A DNA stretch of 64,000 nt, taken from the NCBI GenBank assembly GCA_004764695.1, contig SMSO01000007.1, forward strand, positions 451,501-515,500, written 5' to 3'. Source of the stretch: Schizochytrium sp. TIO01. Its lineage: Eukaryota > Sar > Bigyra > Thraustochytrida > Thraustochytriidae. Below are positions 24,945 to 36,425 of this stretch, one piece after another. Position 1 is the first letter of the stretch; the number at the start of each line of letters is the position of its first letter. The translations under genes and the position numbers were made by a program. A model generated the notes under the pieces. It ran no database searches and was not told where the DNA came from. It worked only from the letters and a program-made list of their open reading frames with translations.

Positions 24945-26153
24945 ATGGCCAGGGAACCCATGCAAGTTGAAGGGCTGGGAAACTGTAAAGTTGAAGAGCC
25001 CTATTACGAAAAAGGCAAAGCAAGCATCATGGGGGTCTTTGCACAAAGTGGCCATCTGAAAGACAATGGTGACGACTTAGGGATGGAGCGGAGACAGCTT
25101 GAGCAGCAGGCTATTGACCAGCCTGACGAGAGCTCAAGAATCGCTACGATTTGCATTTTAATTGTGGTTCTCGCTGTGGTTCTTGCTGTGATCCTCAGAG
25201 TTCGTCTGCAACGCTTTGCGAGAAAATACCGCCAAGTGCTACGCCAATTCTTCAGTAATAGAACGGACATGGATCATATCTCCATAGAGGAGCTGCAGGA
25301 AATAGAGGAGGCGTTAGCACAGTACCCCTTAGTACCTCATGAAGTGCTTAAGAGGTTGCAGAATCAATCACGCGGAGAGCTTGTGCAAATTCTACTTTTG
25401 TGCGCTTTCCACGGTCTGTCAAACACAACGCGAGAAGTTGCAGCATTGTTAAGGTCTGAGGAGGATGAACTATCATCACACCTTAATAATGCACTGCTCA
25501 TTGCATCTAGTAATGGACGTGTCAACGTTGTGCAAGAACTGCTATTACGCAAGCTTGCAGACGCAAATGCGCGTAGCTCGCACCATAACTCAGCACTAAT
25601 CCTGGCCTCAACCAAAGGTCATACCGACGTAGTCAAATTACTCATGGACACTACGTTCCATGTTGATGTGAATCAAGCGAACTCGTTTCAAGTCACGGCA
25701 CTTGCCAGTGCATCTGAGCAGGGTTTCAATGACATTGTAGACACTCTGCTGCAGCGGCCGGACGTGGATCCTTCCATTAATTTCAATCTTGCTGTACGGC
25801 GTGCAGCACAACGTCGGCATGACAGAATAGTTCTCAAATTGCTTGAAACATCTCCTCGCGCAGAGCTTGCTCTAGCGCCAGTAGATATCGACGCAGCTCC
25901 TTTGCTGCGATATCTTCATTGCGCTGCTCTCGATAATACTCGGCGTGTGTGGCATATTATGAATGCTGATGATTTTGCTGATTTACCTCGCTCTATTCGT
26001 GCCAAAATTATGGGAATGGCATTTGGTTTGGGTGTTGTTCTCATTGGTCCAAATCGCCGTTTTCCAGACATCTTGTTTGAAAGTTTGGCAGATGCTAGCC
26101 ATACGCATGAGCTCCCTTCCAATGCTCGTTTCACATCTACTCACTTAGCCTGA
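24945..26153 (+). CDS. Membrane-anchored ankyrin-repeat protein
   Basis: This 402-residue protein has an N-terminal soluble segment (1-65), one strong transmembrane helix at about 66-85 (ATICILIVVLAVVLAVIL) followed by a basic stretch RVRLQRFARKYR, a linker predicted to be helical, and ankyrin-like repeats at about 180-305. The repeats show the helix-turn-helix pattern, for example ALILASTKGHTDVVKLLMD, and the next units are more divergent. The C-terminal 95 residues are not recognised. Ankyrin repeats bind partner proteins, so a tethered scaffold on an internal or surface membrane is likely. The partner and the orientation cannot be told from sequence. The first ATG, at 24945, has a good context (GTCATGG); an upstream in-frame TTG is disregarded. 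It has no introns. Confidence 0.85.
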   Translation: MAREPMQVEGLGNCKVEEPYYEKGKASIMGVFAQSGHLKDNGDDLGMERRQLEQQAIDQPDESSRIATICILIVVLAVVLAVILRVRLQRFARKYRQVLRQFFSNRTDMDHISIEELQEIEEALAQYPLVPHEVLKRLQNQSRGELVQILLLCAFHGLSNTTREVAALLRSEEDELSSHLNNALLIASSNGRVNVVQELLLRKLADANARSSHHNSALILASTKGHTDVVKLLMDTTFHVDVNQANSFQVTALASASEQGFNDIVDTLLQRPDVDPSINFNLAVRRAAQRRHDRIVLKLLETSPRAELALAPVDIDAAPLLRYLHCAALDNTRRVWHIMNADDFADLPRSIRAKIMGMAFGLGVVLIGPNRRFPDILFESLADASHTHELPSNARFTSTHLA

Positions 26154-29100
26154 CTTTGAAAATTTCGAGGAATACCTTGATTCCGATATTGTTGTATAAT
26201 CTCTGTTACTTTGTATTACTATATTGTTGGTTTAATCTTCCGTATGTACATGTTCTGATTTCGTTTAGCTGGAGAATCTTTGGATAACGCAAATTGTAAA
26301 TCAGATCTATTTATGTCAACAGTCTCCTGTTTAGTTAGAAGCATGTTAAATAAGCCTGAGGCTCACTAATATCTAAGATCTGGCAATTGTTGATGGAATA
26401 TCAGAGTTACTATAGGATGATCTATATTATAAGGCACTGGAAAAATCTATATCTTGCAGATGCATTTTCGAAAGATTTTCATGATCATAGAACAAACTCC
26501 TTACAGAAAGTAATTCCCGAGTGCTATTCAGTAGTATACCTTATTCTAGATGAGCTACATGATGGCACGCATTGAAGTGACGAGTCTCTGCTCACTTAAT
26601 GATACATCAGCAGTGAGAAATCCAGGTTATAGATATAATTTTTTGTATTCTTTAGTAGAAACATGATTATAGAACTGAGATAATTCATTGATTGCAGTTT
26701 GAGAGTATGGCTTATACTAGTTGGGTGCGTCGCGGCTACAAATATGCAAAGAAAACTTGAGCGATTGGATTCATACATTTACAAAAAGTATTTTTTCTGC
26801 ACAACTATATTTGTCCATTAAATAGTGGGAGCAAGTAGTAAGATTTCGCCTACGCTGATGGGAGAAGCAATTTATACATGTAGAGCTGCTATTTGGAAAG
26901 AGAATTGTACGAGAAGTAGAAATGTCTCAAGTTTTTGCCAAATCACTGTTGTACCTTGTCCTAATCAGTTATATAGATTAATGCCTCGTAGGTGTAAAAA
27001 CTCTCAGGCCAAGCTTTTGCTCGTTAGACGTGAGAGCTGTGTGTTAATCCGCATCCTGAACTAGGCATCTAAATCGGGTTTTGTCAATCGCCAAGAACCT
27101 GTTTTTGGTCAGACTGAAAAATACATTTTAAATATTTACTACTCTCTAGAATATCTTCTTATTCCGATTTTTGCACAGCATTGTCATGTGTAATTTGAAT
27201 GAATACGTATGGACCTTTCAGTCTTGAAGCAGCGGGCGCTCAGTGTGTCATGAATTGACGATCAACTAGGAGTTACAGCTTCTATTGAAAGTTTTACGAG
27301 TCCAAGTCTTTTTAAAGAGGTCAAATATACGAGCCAAAATATCCAATCAGAAGGATCTATGAACAGGACATTGATAAGGTTCTTGGCGTAGCACTGTAAG
27401 TCCCGAATAGGTAGGTTTTAGGATACAACTAGAGTAATTCTGAAATATAAATCTGTCTAGCTAGAGATTGACCATGAAATGGAAGGGAAGAGGCTCGAGG
27501 AAGCCTTCGTCGAGCAAATTTGACATTATAAGTTATCGATCTACGGTCTCTGGAATTAGATATAAGAAAGGCTTAGGCATGATACAATTAGAATACTGAG
27601 ACAAACTTGATTTCTTCAAGACCCAACTGAAGGGATAATTTTGCTTGTCTCTTCAACCATTTCAATCATCAGTTTAGATCTCACCATGCTTGACTCCAGC
27701 TAGTGCATATACCTACTTTCAGTTCATAACTATTTTGAGTGCACAATCACGGATTTTGCTTTCTAGTTCAGATCCTATTACGTCTTAAATCTTGGGGGTT
27801 ACAATGGAACGCCACGATTGAGATGTAGTTTTTTTGGTTATTTTATGCGGTTTCGTTTAGAGAAAGTTTAAGTGTTGGAAAACGCAGCTTTATTAAATTG
27901 ATTTTGTTAATTCTAATTAATTAGTAACCTTCGTATTTATGAAAAGGGAGTTTAGAAGAGTGGTAAAAAGAAAGGTATGCATTATAAAGTGAAATAAAGC
28001 TTAGTTAGTAATGCGCAGCTAGCTGAGGATCTCTAGCAATGTCTCGTCCACTTGATTCTTCAATAGAGATTTAAGCAAATCCGATAGCCGGATTTATGGT
28101 TGCAAAGCAAAGGGAGTTGAGAATTGAAGGTAAATTACATACTTAATCTAATGTTTGTGGTTGACATTTGAACCGTGGATAAGCAATTGAGTAATTTAAC
28201 CCCTTCAGGCAAGTGGAGGAAAGGCCAATTCTAGCTTGATTTCCATACTATAGCACAAACCAGTTCACTAAGTTCAAACCGTCGCAGAACACAAACTCAC
28301 ATGCTCAACATTTACAAAGTCTTCCTATGTCTTCTCCAAAGCCACTCAGCATCCTGACACTGATTTGCGAGTCAACCTCCAGCTGACCAACCTCACTTTT
28401 CAGCAAAACACTTTCAGTCAGTGACTTCTCAGGCCATGGCAGGCACACGCTTCTGTTGCTGTGTTCACAGTTAAAACGCATGAATTGCATTGCAACGGTT
28501 TTGTTCTCGAGGCATCTAGACGTCAAAGCTTCATAATTTGGTTTTGTTGATAGGAATTAAATAAGTACTGTGACTGTTGGCAACTGCAGATATTCATTAG
28601 AGACCTCAGGGCCAACGCATTCCATGGACCACACTTGACTAAAAGGCTGGTTTTCAACTTGCACGACAGCACAACAAGATAGAGTACCCTGGTACAATGG
28701 TTGTGGCTGACTTCTGAGATCTCTCATGACTTATTGATGATTGTATATCGCTGAAGTCCTGGACACACCACCGTATATCCCGAAGGCGGAAGGTCTGTTC
28801 GATAAGAACAAACAAATATTACGTGACTGAAAAGCCTAGAACTCCAAAAGTTCAGATGTTTCAGATACTTACACCTGTGAAAACAATAGAAAAAGCGGTT
28901 ATAGCTAAAATGCATTTGGGAATGCGCAGCTTGCTTCTGCAAAGTTTATCGTGTCAATTACTTAACTGGAACTATGGCAGCGCGCCATGATCAAGTTGAA
29001 AGTTAGGATTGGTTGGAGCGGGTAAAATCATTTTCGCTCCCTGATAAAGAAGAGAACGGTAAAATAGAGTGCATATTAGATTGTCTGCTCAATTCGTATA

Positions 29101-29162
29101 AAAACAAGATTGTAATTTAAAAATGTGTGGGTTAAGCTAAATTGATGATTAACTATTTTTTG
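26154..29162. other. 3 kb AT-rich intergenic region nearly free of microsatellites
   Basis: This lies between convergent genes. The longest open frames are under 80 codons and none looks like protein. It lacks the tetra- and pentanucleotide arrays that fill the other deserts. No RNA gene or transposon was recognised. Confidence 0.65.
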
Positions 29163-30680
29163 TTACCACCACGCTGCAGGTGAGCTTCCAATTTCAACAA
29201 TACTGGGATTGACCCTCGCACGTATTTCAGGCTGAGTCATAAACGGGACATCGAGCATTACTACATCGATATCCTCTGCTGCGCCTGTGGGGACCGAGCA
29301 TTGAACAAAATGGTGTTCGATCTCAGATTCCAAGATTTTTTCTGCGGTCTTCCAAGCCTCATCGCTTGGATCCTTAACACCATGGTCATTCAAGAATTTG
29401 GCGGTGCGTGCAAGCGACACCCGAATAATTCGAGATGACGGATCCTCACTTTCAACTTGATCATGGCGCGCTGCCATTGTTGCAAACGCAGCGAGGTAGC
29501 CCGTCACGTAGTCCAAAAACTGTACAGGAATGAGTTGAGGCTCGGGCTCCTCCAAGGAAGAGGTGTGTAGATGCGCAATGCCAGTGCTCATTTGCACAAC
29601 AGCATCTACTCCTCGACGTTCCGCCCATGGCCCAAGCCTGGAATAAGCATCGATCTCCACGACTACAATGCCGGGGTATCGTTCCGCAATCTGTTTAGAA
29701 CTCAACTGAAGCTTCTCGAATGACCCTCGACGGTATGAGTTAATGTAGACATCTGCGCCTTGTAAGAGGTTTGCAAGTGTTTCTTGCCCAAATTGGGTGT
29801 CGAGATCAATCTCACAGGCACGCTTACCTGGACCAGTAAGAATTGCGAGCGGTCCAATGAATGGCAGTTTGGGACCACTTACGCGGAGCACTTTTGCGCC
29901 TAAATCGGCAAGGGTACGACCAGCTATAGGACCAGCAAGAACACGAGTAAAATCAACACAGCGCAAACCATGGGCACTTGTCTGACCATTTTGACGATGT
30001 ACCCACGCGTGCAGACGCTCGCGGGCCGTACGATGGGCATCTGAGTTCACAACTGGGACTCGCTCAAACTCGATAAGTGGAAGCTTTGCCACAGCCATTC
30101 CGTGTGGATGCACCTCCCATTCCTGCGGACTCCGAAGCACTGCACCACATGCTCCAGCGCGGCTAAGCTTTTCTTCAAGCTCAAATGCATCTGGCTCAAG
30201 TAAGATTGCGCGCTCAACATCTGAACGTTCAGTGGCTTCCATATCTCTAAAGCCAAGGGCCATCAAGGCCCGGTCGCGCATGCGTGGGAATAAACAATTG
30301 ATGATGACCTTGCGACCATCTCCAGTAGTATAGACTCCTGAGAGCTCATCATCGCGAACAAAAGGTTCACCATCAACTTTGATAAAGTTGTGCTGCTGAA
30401 TCGCAGCGGCAGCAATTTGCGGGTCCACAAGGACCCTTTCCGAGGGTTCTGTGTGCATTTTTTCAGACATGAGACCTATGGCCGCAATGGCTGCTGTCGC
30501 AATACTCTCAGCTCGTAACGGAGTTCGCAGCAGAGCATGCGGATTCGAGGCCTTTTTGTCTTCAGGCCGTTCCTGAATCTCCACCTTGGTCGCAAAATCG
30601 CTTGCTCGGAGCCCTGCACAGTGAAGGACCTCTGCGAGAGCTTGCTCCACATCCTGCGTAAATCGTTCCCTTCCGCTCAT
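29163..30680 (-). CDS. Class III CoA-transferase (CaiB/BaiF family) with swapped halves
   Basis: The family moves CoA between carboxylic acids, or racemises or isomerises acyl-CoAs. The hallmark N-terminal motif of the family, CVDFTRVLAGPIAGRTLADL, lies here at residues 242-261 and is followed by GAKVLRV and GKRACEIDLD. The presumed nucleophilic aspartate is Asp359 in RRGVDAVVQMSTGI, preceded by ADVYINSYRRGSFEKL. The first 240 of 505 residues resemble the C-terminal half of a standard CaiB protein: a DGRKVIINCLFPRM strand, then an R-rich helical segment and a QEWEVHPHGMAVA stretch. The order of halves is therefore swapped relative to bacterial CaiB. Similar about 500-residue proteins annotated as CaiB/BaiF exist in fungi (recollection). 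The substrate is unknown. There is no clear targeting peptide. The first ATG is at 30680; an in-frame TTG lies 36 bp upstream. It has no introns. Confidence 0.85.
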   Translation of the reverse strand: MSGRERFTQDVEQALAEVLHCAGLRASDFATKVEIQERPEDKKASNPHALLRTPLRAESIATAAIAAIGLMSEKMHTEPSERVLVDPQIAAAAIQQHNFIKVDGEPFVRDDELSGVYTTGDGRKVIINCLFPRMRDRALMALGFRDMEATERSDVERAILLEPDAFELEEKLSRAGACGAVLRSPQEWEVHPHGMAVAKLPLIEFERVPVVNSDAHRTARERLHAWVHRQNGQTSAHGLRCVDFTRVLAGPIAGRTLADLGAKVLRVSGPKLPFIGPLAILTGPGKRACEIDLDTQFGQETLANLLQGADVYINSYRRGSFEKLQLSSKQIAERYPGIVVVEIDAYSRLGPWAERRGVDAVVQMSTGIAHLHTSSLEEPEPQLIPVQFLDYVTGYLAAFATMAARHDQVESEDPSSRIIRVSLARTAKFLNDHGVKDPSDEAWKTAEKILESEIEHHFVQCSVPTGAAEDIDVVMLDVPFMTQPEIRARVNPSIVEIGSSPAAWW

Positions 30681-33427
30681 CCTGCCTAGGTCTTGCAAAC
30701 TCTTAAGATTCCCCAACCGGTTTTCTCAACACGAAGAGGATTTCCAAAGTTATCTGCAGCAGCAATGCCAGCTATCTTATCCCGAAACCACCCTTCGAGG
30801 CACTCTCAAGAGCAAGCCTCGTGTCTGCTCTTCCCAATTTCGTCCCTGCCAAAGCAAGCTTTGCCAAAGCTATTGAGATCCGTCGCGATTTCAAGGTTTG
30901 CTTTCCCAGCGCCGTGGATATAATAAGCCCCTCAACAACCCTGTACCTGGCTTCTTTCCTGAGGGGAGCGTCCCTCGCACTACGCTGCTGTGGTCTTCGC
31001 CAGATCGAGCTCTGCGTCCTCTCGCGGGGTGCTCCTTGGTGCGTCCTGCCAGAGCTCTCCGGGTCTCTGCGAGTTTTCGGTTTGCTTCTTCTCCACGGGC
31101 TCGTCAGTGATCGCGTCCCGCCCGCGATCCCTCATTTCGTTCGCAGTTCTTTTATTGAACCCACAACAACAACAACAACGAACACATTACATTTCATAAC
31201 AAAACAAACAATCTTTGCAATAAAAAAGCGCACAAAAATATCTTTTTCAAGACTTGGCCAGCCAGACCTTCGGTGCGTTCACTCGCTTGATTGATCGCCG
31301 GGCCCTGCGTGGTGTCAGCGATGCTTGTTGCGAGTTCTTCATGCAGCCGAGCTCGTCCACGAGCCCCGTGATGGATTTGATTTGCTTGCGAGTGGATGAA
31401 GCGAAGAGTAGAGAGAACTCGGAAGAGAGGCACTCGCTGGATGGCTCCGGGTCTGGTTTGGACGCACTCTGAGGGGGTCGCTCGTGACCTCTTATCACTT
31501 CTCATGGGTTCTGAGGTCCGTCGAAGCGAGTCAACTTTGGTTTTTATGCCTTCGGGTTTGGACATGTGCTTGAACATCGGTTTCGAAGGTTTAGCCTGTC
31601 TTGAGCTGCCCATGCTCTCACATGGTCGTTTGCGGGATCGTGAGGTTCAAGTGCCGCGATAGAGGCTGTTACAACAAGAGTCAGCGAGAGGAAACTGAGG
31701 GTTGGAATAAGCGTTGGCGGCTGGAATGGAAGCAGTGATGGTGGATTGGATCAGCGTGGAGGCCAAGGCTCTCTGCCGTGGAGACCTTCGAAGAGGCTCG
31801 CAAAGTTTGGGTCGGGTCGAGGGTCTTTTGAGGTTTGTTAGCTAAAGAAAATTTTGGTTTTGGCTGAGGATGATCTCTGGAGCTCCGAAGAAAGCTAACG
31901 GCGGAGGAGCGCTTTAGATGGGACTCAGGTTTCAGGGCTGCTCCCAGAATTGTGTTTTCGTGATGAGGGCGATGCAGTTGAAGAATGATATCCATGCTGC
32001 TATTACTCCCTGCAGTGTTGCTAAGCATTGCGGGAATGCCACAGCTCGCGGTTTCCTATTTTGTATTTTGGTGTGAAGCACAATTTACAAATCCAGCAAT
32101 ACACAAAAAGAAGAACGAATGCGTATCTTCTTGAAAAGGGGTATGGTAGAGAAAGACCATTTCTGCAAGCTTAAAAGAATGCCAGAGAGTGCTTTCTAAA
32201 GTTCTAGACAAACACACTGGCACCATGTGTGTACGTACATTCTAAATTATCACATAATATTCAATACCATAGCAGGCCAGAGTGATATTTCTGCAGCCTT
32301 ATCATACGCACGGCTCCTCGCACCGTATTCAATGGTGACGAGTTCCTTGTCTACTCCTTCTTTGTCCATTGCCCAAGCTCTCTGTCTTGCACGTGCCCGT
32401 TTCGGTTCTTTATCTCGGGCAGATTCTCCAAACCCAGTGTTTCGTGTTTCCGCCTACCAATCAAACGGCTTCACCATTGAGCAGAGCCTTCCGCACAGCG
32501 TTCGTGCAAGCCAGGTGGTGTTCGGGTCGTCGTGGTCAACACAGTTTCATCTCATGGACATCCCGCTTTAGAATGAATGCGGCAATTTTTGGGGATATGA
32601 ACGGCTTCGGCGTCGAAGAACTGAAGAACTTTCGATGTCTGACGAGTAGTGTAGAACCAAGTGCGCACATTTTTGTTCCGTGTTTTGCTTCTTTCGCTGA
32701 CCCAAATGCCGAGCCTTGGGATACGCTTGGAGTAGATTGAGCACAGCGCTCGTGTCAGATCGGGCGTGAGGCGATATGTAGAGAGAGACCAGGTTGCTGG
32801 CTGCACCTTAGTTTCTCCGACGAGAAATCGGCGCGGGCGTCTTCGATTTGTTGCTTAAGATTACTTATTTGTGACAGTTTTACTATAGAGTATTCACTTT
32901 TCTACTATAGAGAATACGTAAATACTTGATTTGTTTAGGTGCAGCATTCTAAGTGGCAGGTACTTAGAGGATCGTTTCCCATTGCCCTTTTTTGCGCGTT
33001 GCTTGCTTTCGCTGTGGTGGTTTGCTTGCGCGGCAGATCCTGATAGCCACCGCGTCGGTGGCCACCAGAGCGACCTTGGCGTCGCTTCTGGGACATTTTA
33101 CAGCCTCTGAGCTAGACCGCCTAGTGGAGGACCGGGGTTTCTAACCTAGTCGTCGCCGCCGACGTCTACATTTATCTAGCTTTGTTTTTACCTCATCTTC
33201 AGGTTTCCTCTCGCCGGGTTCGTCTTCAGCCTTGCGCGTTTGAGCTCAAAGGATTGTCCTCTGAGATCTTGGGCTTGGCTTTAGCTTCATTTCTAAAGTG
33301 GGTCTGAGCAGCTTCGAGTTTGGTCGCTAGTGCGCACCTCAATTGTGATCCATTTTAAGTCGTGAGCAGCTGCTCCCGTGGCGAAATTGAACGAGTCGAG
33401 ATTGCATCAAATCTATAACTAGCTGCA
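30681..33427. other. Divergent intergenic region between the CoA-transferase and MICU-like genes
   Basis: These 2.7 kb contain both promoters. Open frames on both strands (for example near 30821-31294 and 31194-31613) overlap each other and have no domain or credible composition. Short ACAAC repeats occur near 31160. No regulatory motif could be assigned. Confidence 0.6.
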
Positions 33428-34991
33428 ATGTGGTGGCGTCAAGTAGCCTCTCTAGGTATGCGCCACAGGCGCCCTGCGATGGGGCTGGCTGGCTTGGGTG
33501 TGGCAGCCGCGACTCTTGCGGTATCTAGCTCAATTTTCAGGAGCGAAGCCATGGCGGATGCTGAAGGAAAGCCTGCGAGCGTCACCTCGAATGACCGTGT
33601 CATGTCTCGATTTGCGAGTAGGACGCGACTACGGCGGGCAAACACCAATCTCACGAATCTTGACAGCGTCATTTTGGGTTACGAGTATCGTTTGCGTGAA
33701 ACAGCTTCTCTGGAGAAAATCTTCAAGTATTTCAGTTCTGTTGTCCTGGATGGAGAAGAATTCATGACCCCGTTGGACCTTGGTAAGTTTTAGCTTTGGT
33801 TTTGAGAAAAGGTCTCCTTGCCTTCTTGTTTGACTGTTTGGACTAACATCTTGAGGATTCTGGGTGATCATGATTGTTTTCAAATGTTGCTTGTAAATTC
33901 TATGCGGTTGCGCAGTGCGAGCAATTACTCCTGGTGTGCCTCCATCGCCAAATTCTCGCCCTATTAATATCCCAATGTTTGAGAAGCACAATGATTCGCT
34001 CGAATTTACCAAGGATGAAATGCCTGATTTCTTCAGGTTTGGCGAGGACGACTCTGGCCTGATTTCTTATTCACGGTTTCTTGTGATTGTAACTCTTTTG
34101 GCGCTGCCCGCTGCTGAGATTCCTGTAGCCTTTGGAATGTGTGCTGGTGAGGACTTCCGCAACGTACAGCTGCGAGGCACGGGTTTGAACGTCCACAACT
34201 TTCACTTTGTAATGGAACGTAACATCAAGATCCGTGGGCAAGGATATACTCGTGACCATGAGGCCCCGAGCATTGCGCACTTTCTTTTTGGACCTAACCT
34301 TGAACGGACCTTGTCCTTTACCCAATTTCGGGACTTTCACCTCAAGCTTCGTGACAATGTGCAGCACATGCAATACTATCTTTTAAGTGATGGCATGGAT
34401 GATGCTGGTCAAGCAACCATGTCTTTGAAAGCCTTCGCTCGCAGTGTAGCTGCGCTAGTTCCTTCAGACTACCGCGGAGACTTTTTGGACCGCGCAGACT
34501 CTGTGGCTTATACGCCGATTCCCATCGAAATTGTCGAACAGGAGATCGCCGCGGGTCGGTTGCCGAATACTGTGAACAAAGAAAAGGTTGTGGGCAATCA
34601 GCTTCGTGTGAGCTTTGACCAATTCGTCATCTGGCAAGAAGTGGTGCGCTCGCTCGTGCAAATGGAGGAGGCTGTGCGGCGCTATAGTTATGAAGATGGG
34701 CATTTTAGCCCTACCAATATTAACCGTGCAGCCCTTGCAGTAACGGGAGCTAAACTTACCAAGGCTCAAGCTTGGAGCCTCTTTCATTTGTTCGACAAGG
34801 ATGGTGTGAAAATGCTACATCATGACCAATTTGTTCGCTTACTGCTACCGCATAGCATGGCAACTAACCCTCGTTTCGCCGCTGAGGGCCTAGGCCTCTA
34901 CTCTCTGTTCGACTGTCTCCAGACAGAGTGCAAGAAATGTGTTCGCAATTGGTATGAGGGAACTACTGATAGCGACGAGGAGCAATCATGA
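33428..34991 (+). CDS. MICU1/2-like mitochondrial calcium-uniporter regulator with degenerate EF-hands (two exons)
   Basis: Exons 33428-33782 and 33916-34991 give 476 residues. The family gates the mitochondrial calcium uniporter from the intermembrane space. The N-terminus (MWWRQVASLGMRHRRP, then a Gly/Ala hydrophobic run) suits mitochondrial import with a membrane segment. Family landmarks are the basic stretch before YEYRLRETASLEKIFKYFSS, then EFMTPLDLVRAITPGVPP across the splice junction, SGLISYSRFLVIVTLLALP, VAFGM near 190, SFDQFVIWQEVV, and the C-terminal helix with Cys460 in KKCVRNWYEG. That cysteine sits where human MICU1 has its intermolecular disulfide cysteine. Both calcium loops look non-functional: the first (about 195-206) has lost the DxDxD ligands, and the second (412-423, DKDGVKMLHHDQ) lacks the position-12 glutamate and the glycine at position 6. 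The splice assignment is supported by restored family homology. Confidence 0.88.
33783..33915 (+). other. Spliceosomal intron, 133 bp, in the MICU-like gene
   Basis: A GTAAGT donor directly follows CTT-G, and a pyrimidine-containing TTGCGCAG acceptor precedes TG-CGA. Without removal the frame stops at TAG (33790-33792). With removal the valine codon is rebuilt and the MICU motif LVRAITPG becomes continuous. It is the only intron supported in this window. Confidence 0.9.
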
Positions 34992-35353
34992 GTTTTTTCG
35001 CCTCCCATTTTTAGGGAGCCTGAAGCTTTCATGCGCTTGCAACGACAGCGCATTCAGAGGTGGCTCGCAAATGGTGCAAAGGTGCATGTTACTCACTTAC
35101 CAAGAGACAGAGTTACTTTTTTTCAAGCACATGCTGGGCACGCGATAGAACGACCACGAACACTCTTTTCAGACAATGAATAAAGAGACATGAAGAAAAC
35201 TTCTGATATCGTTGCCGTCGTCGTCCGCCAACCATCCTCAAAGCCCATGGCCTGGCCATCATCGTCTGCAGGCACGTGTAGCACCTTCTCTCCGTTGTCC
35301 CATCAATCTTCACTCTGTAAATTACTTACTGCCTGCGTACCTACTTATCCAAC

Positions 35354-35372
35354 TTTTTTTTTTTTTTTTTTT
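35354..35372. repeat. Poly-T tract
   Basis: An uninterrupted run of about 19 T. Confidence 0.95.
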
Positions 35373-35436
35373 CCAATCAACCAAAACATACTACGAGTAG
35401 ATAAAATACTCGTAGGAAAATAGTTCTCTAAAGCAA

Positions 35437-35465
35437 AATAATAATAATAATAATAATAATAATAA
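35437..35465. repeat. (AAT)n trinucleotide repeat
   Basis: About nine AAT/ATA triplets. Confidence 0.95.
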
Positions 35466-35859
35466 GGAATTAATATTAAAATAGGAAGCTCCATCTCATG
35501 ATCTGGTCCATAGAAAGGGCTTGAGGTATGTATTGCGTGCATTCTCTTCGCTGCTTGTGCATCATGAAATGGTTGGCTTTTCGAGCTGCGTCGCGGGGGC
35601 AGTGTTGGCACCAAGGCCCAGCTCAACCAACTCTGCACCCGCCCGACACGCGGCCCAATTGGTTAAATGATCACAATTCCGGCGCCATCACTTTTTTCTT
35701 TCTTTTCTTTTCTTTTCTTCTTTACAACTGGAAAGCGAATGAGCAGGAAAAAGGATTGAGTGACACCTTGAAGGTGAACATAGCATGGTAAAAAGTATCA
35801 GGTAGAAGGATGAAAAATGGAAAACCTCGGAGTGACCAGGTTTGAGAGGAGGTATGTGA

Positions 35860-35933
35860 GTGAGTGAGACAGAAGAAAAGCAGAAGAGTGAGTAGAGTGA
35901 GTGAGACAGAAGAAAAGCAGAAGAGTGAGTAGA
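35860..35933. repeat. 37-bp tandem duplication
   Basis: Two identical adjacent copies (35860-35896 and 35897-35933) of a purine-rich unit that starts GTGAGTGAGACAGAAG and ends GAGTGAGTAGA. Confidence 0.92.
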
Positions 35934-36425
35934 GTAAATTATTCTTATGTGTACAAAAGTTCTGTTGCTGATTTTGTTGTTGTTGTCAATAATGGTCAAA
36001 AGTGTGGCGCTAGCGGCATCCAGTTTGGTCAAGAGCAGTCAATAGCTCGTAGATCTTGGCGTGCGCTGCGAAGTGTTTGAGTGGGCTGTGAATAGGGAGC
36101 TGGACATGTTCATGTTAACTTTGTGCAGAGAACGACCCATTGGCTGCTGCTTTGGGTGCAACTGCAACTGCTGCTGCTGCTGCGTGGGTGGCGAGTGAGA
36201 AGACAGTGCTTTGCTTTACAGGAGGTTGTTTCTTCACTCGGCCAACGTAGCTGGCTCGATCGTTTATCATTTTGGGTGGCAGAGCGCAGATGCCTTGTAA
36301 GAAGGAGTTGATGCTGCGCTATGCTGTGCTTGGGTTGCCGGTTTGTGTGCTTGTTGTTGAGCTTGTGCGGGTCTAACAGTTGAGCACAGGGTCGTGACTC
36401 TGTGCGAAGAATATGTGATGGATGT

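Larger units (their letters stand above)
34992..36425. other. Convergent intergenic region with simple repeats
   Basis: This contains a poly-T run, an AAT repeat, TTTTC-type repeats around 35697-35720 and a 37-bp tandem duplication. A CTG-rich stretch lies near 36150-36182. No gene was recognised. Confidence 0.6.
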
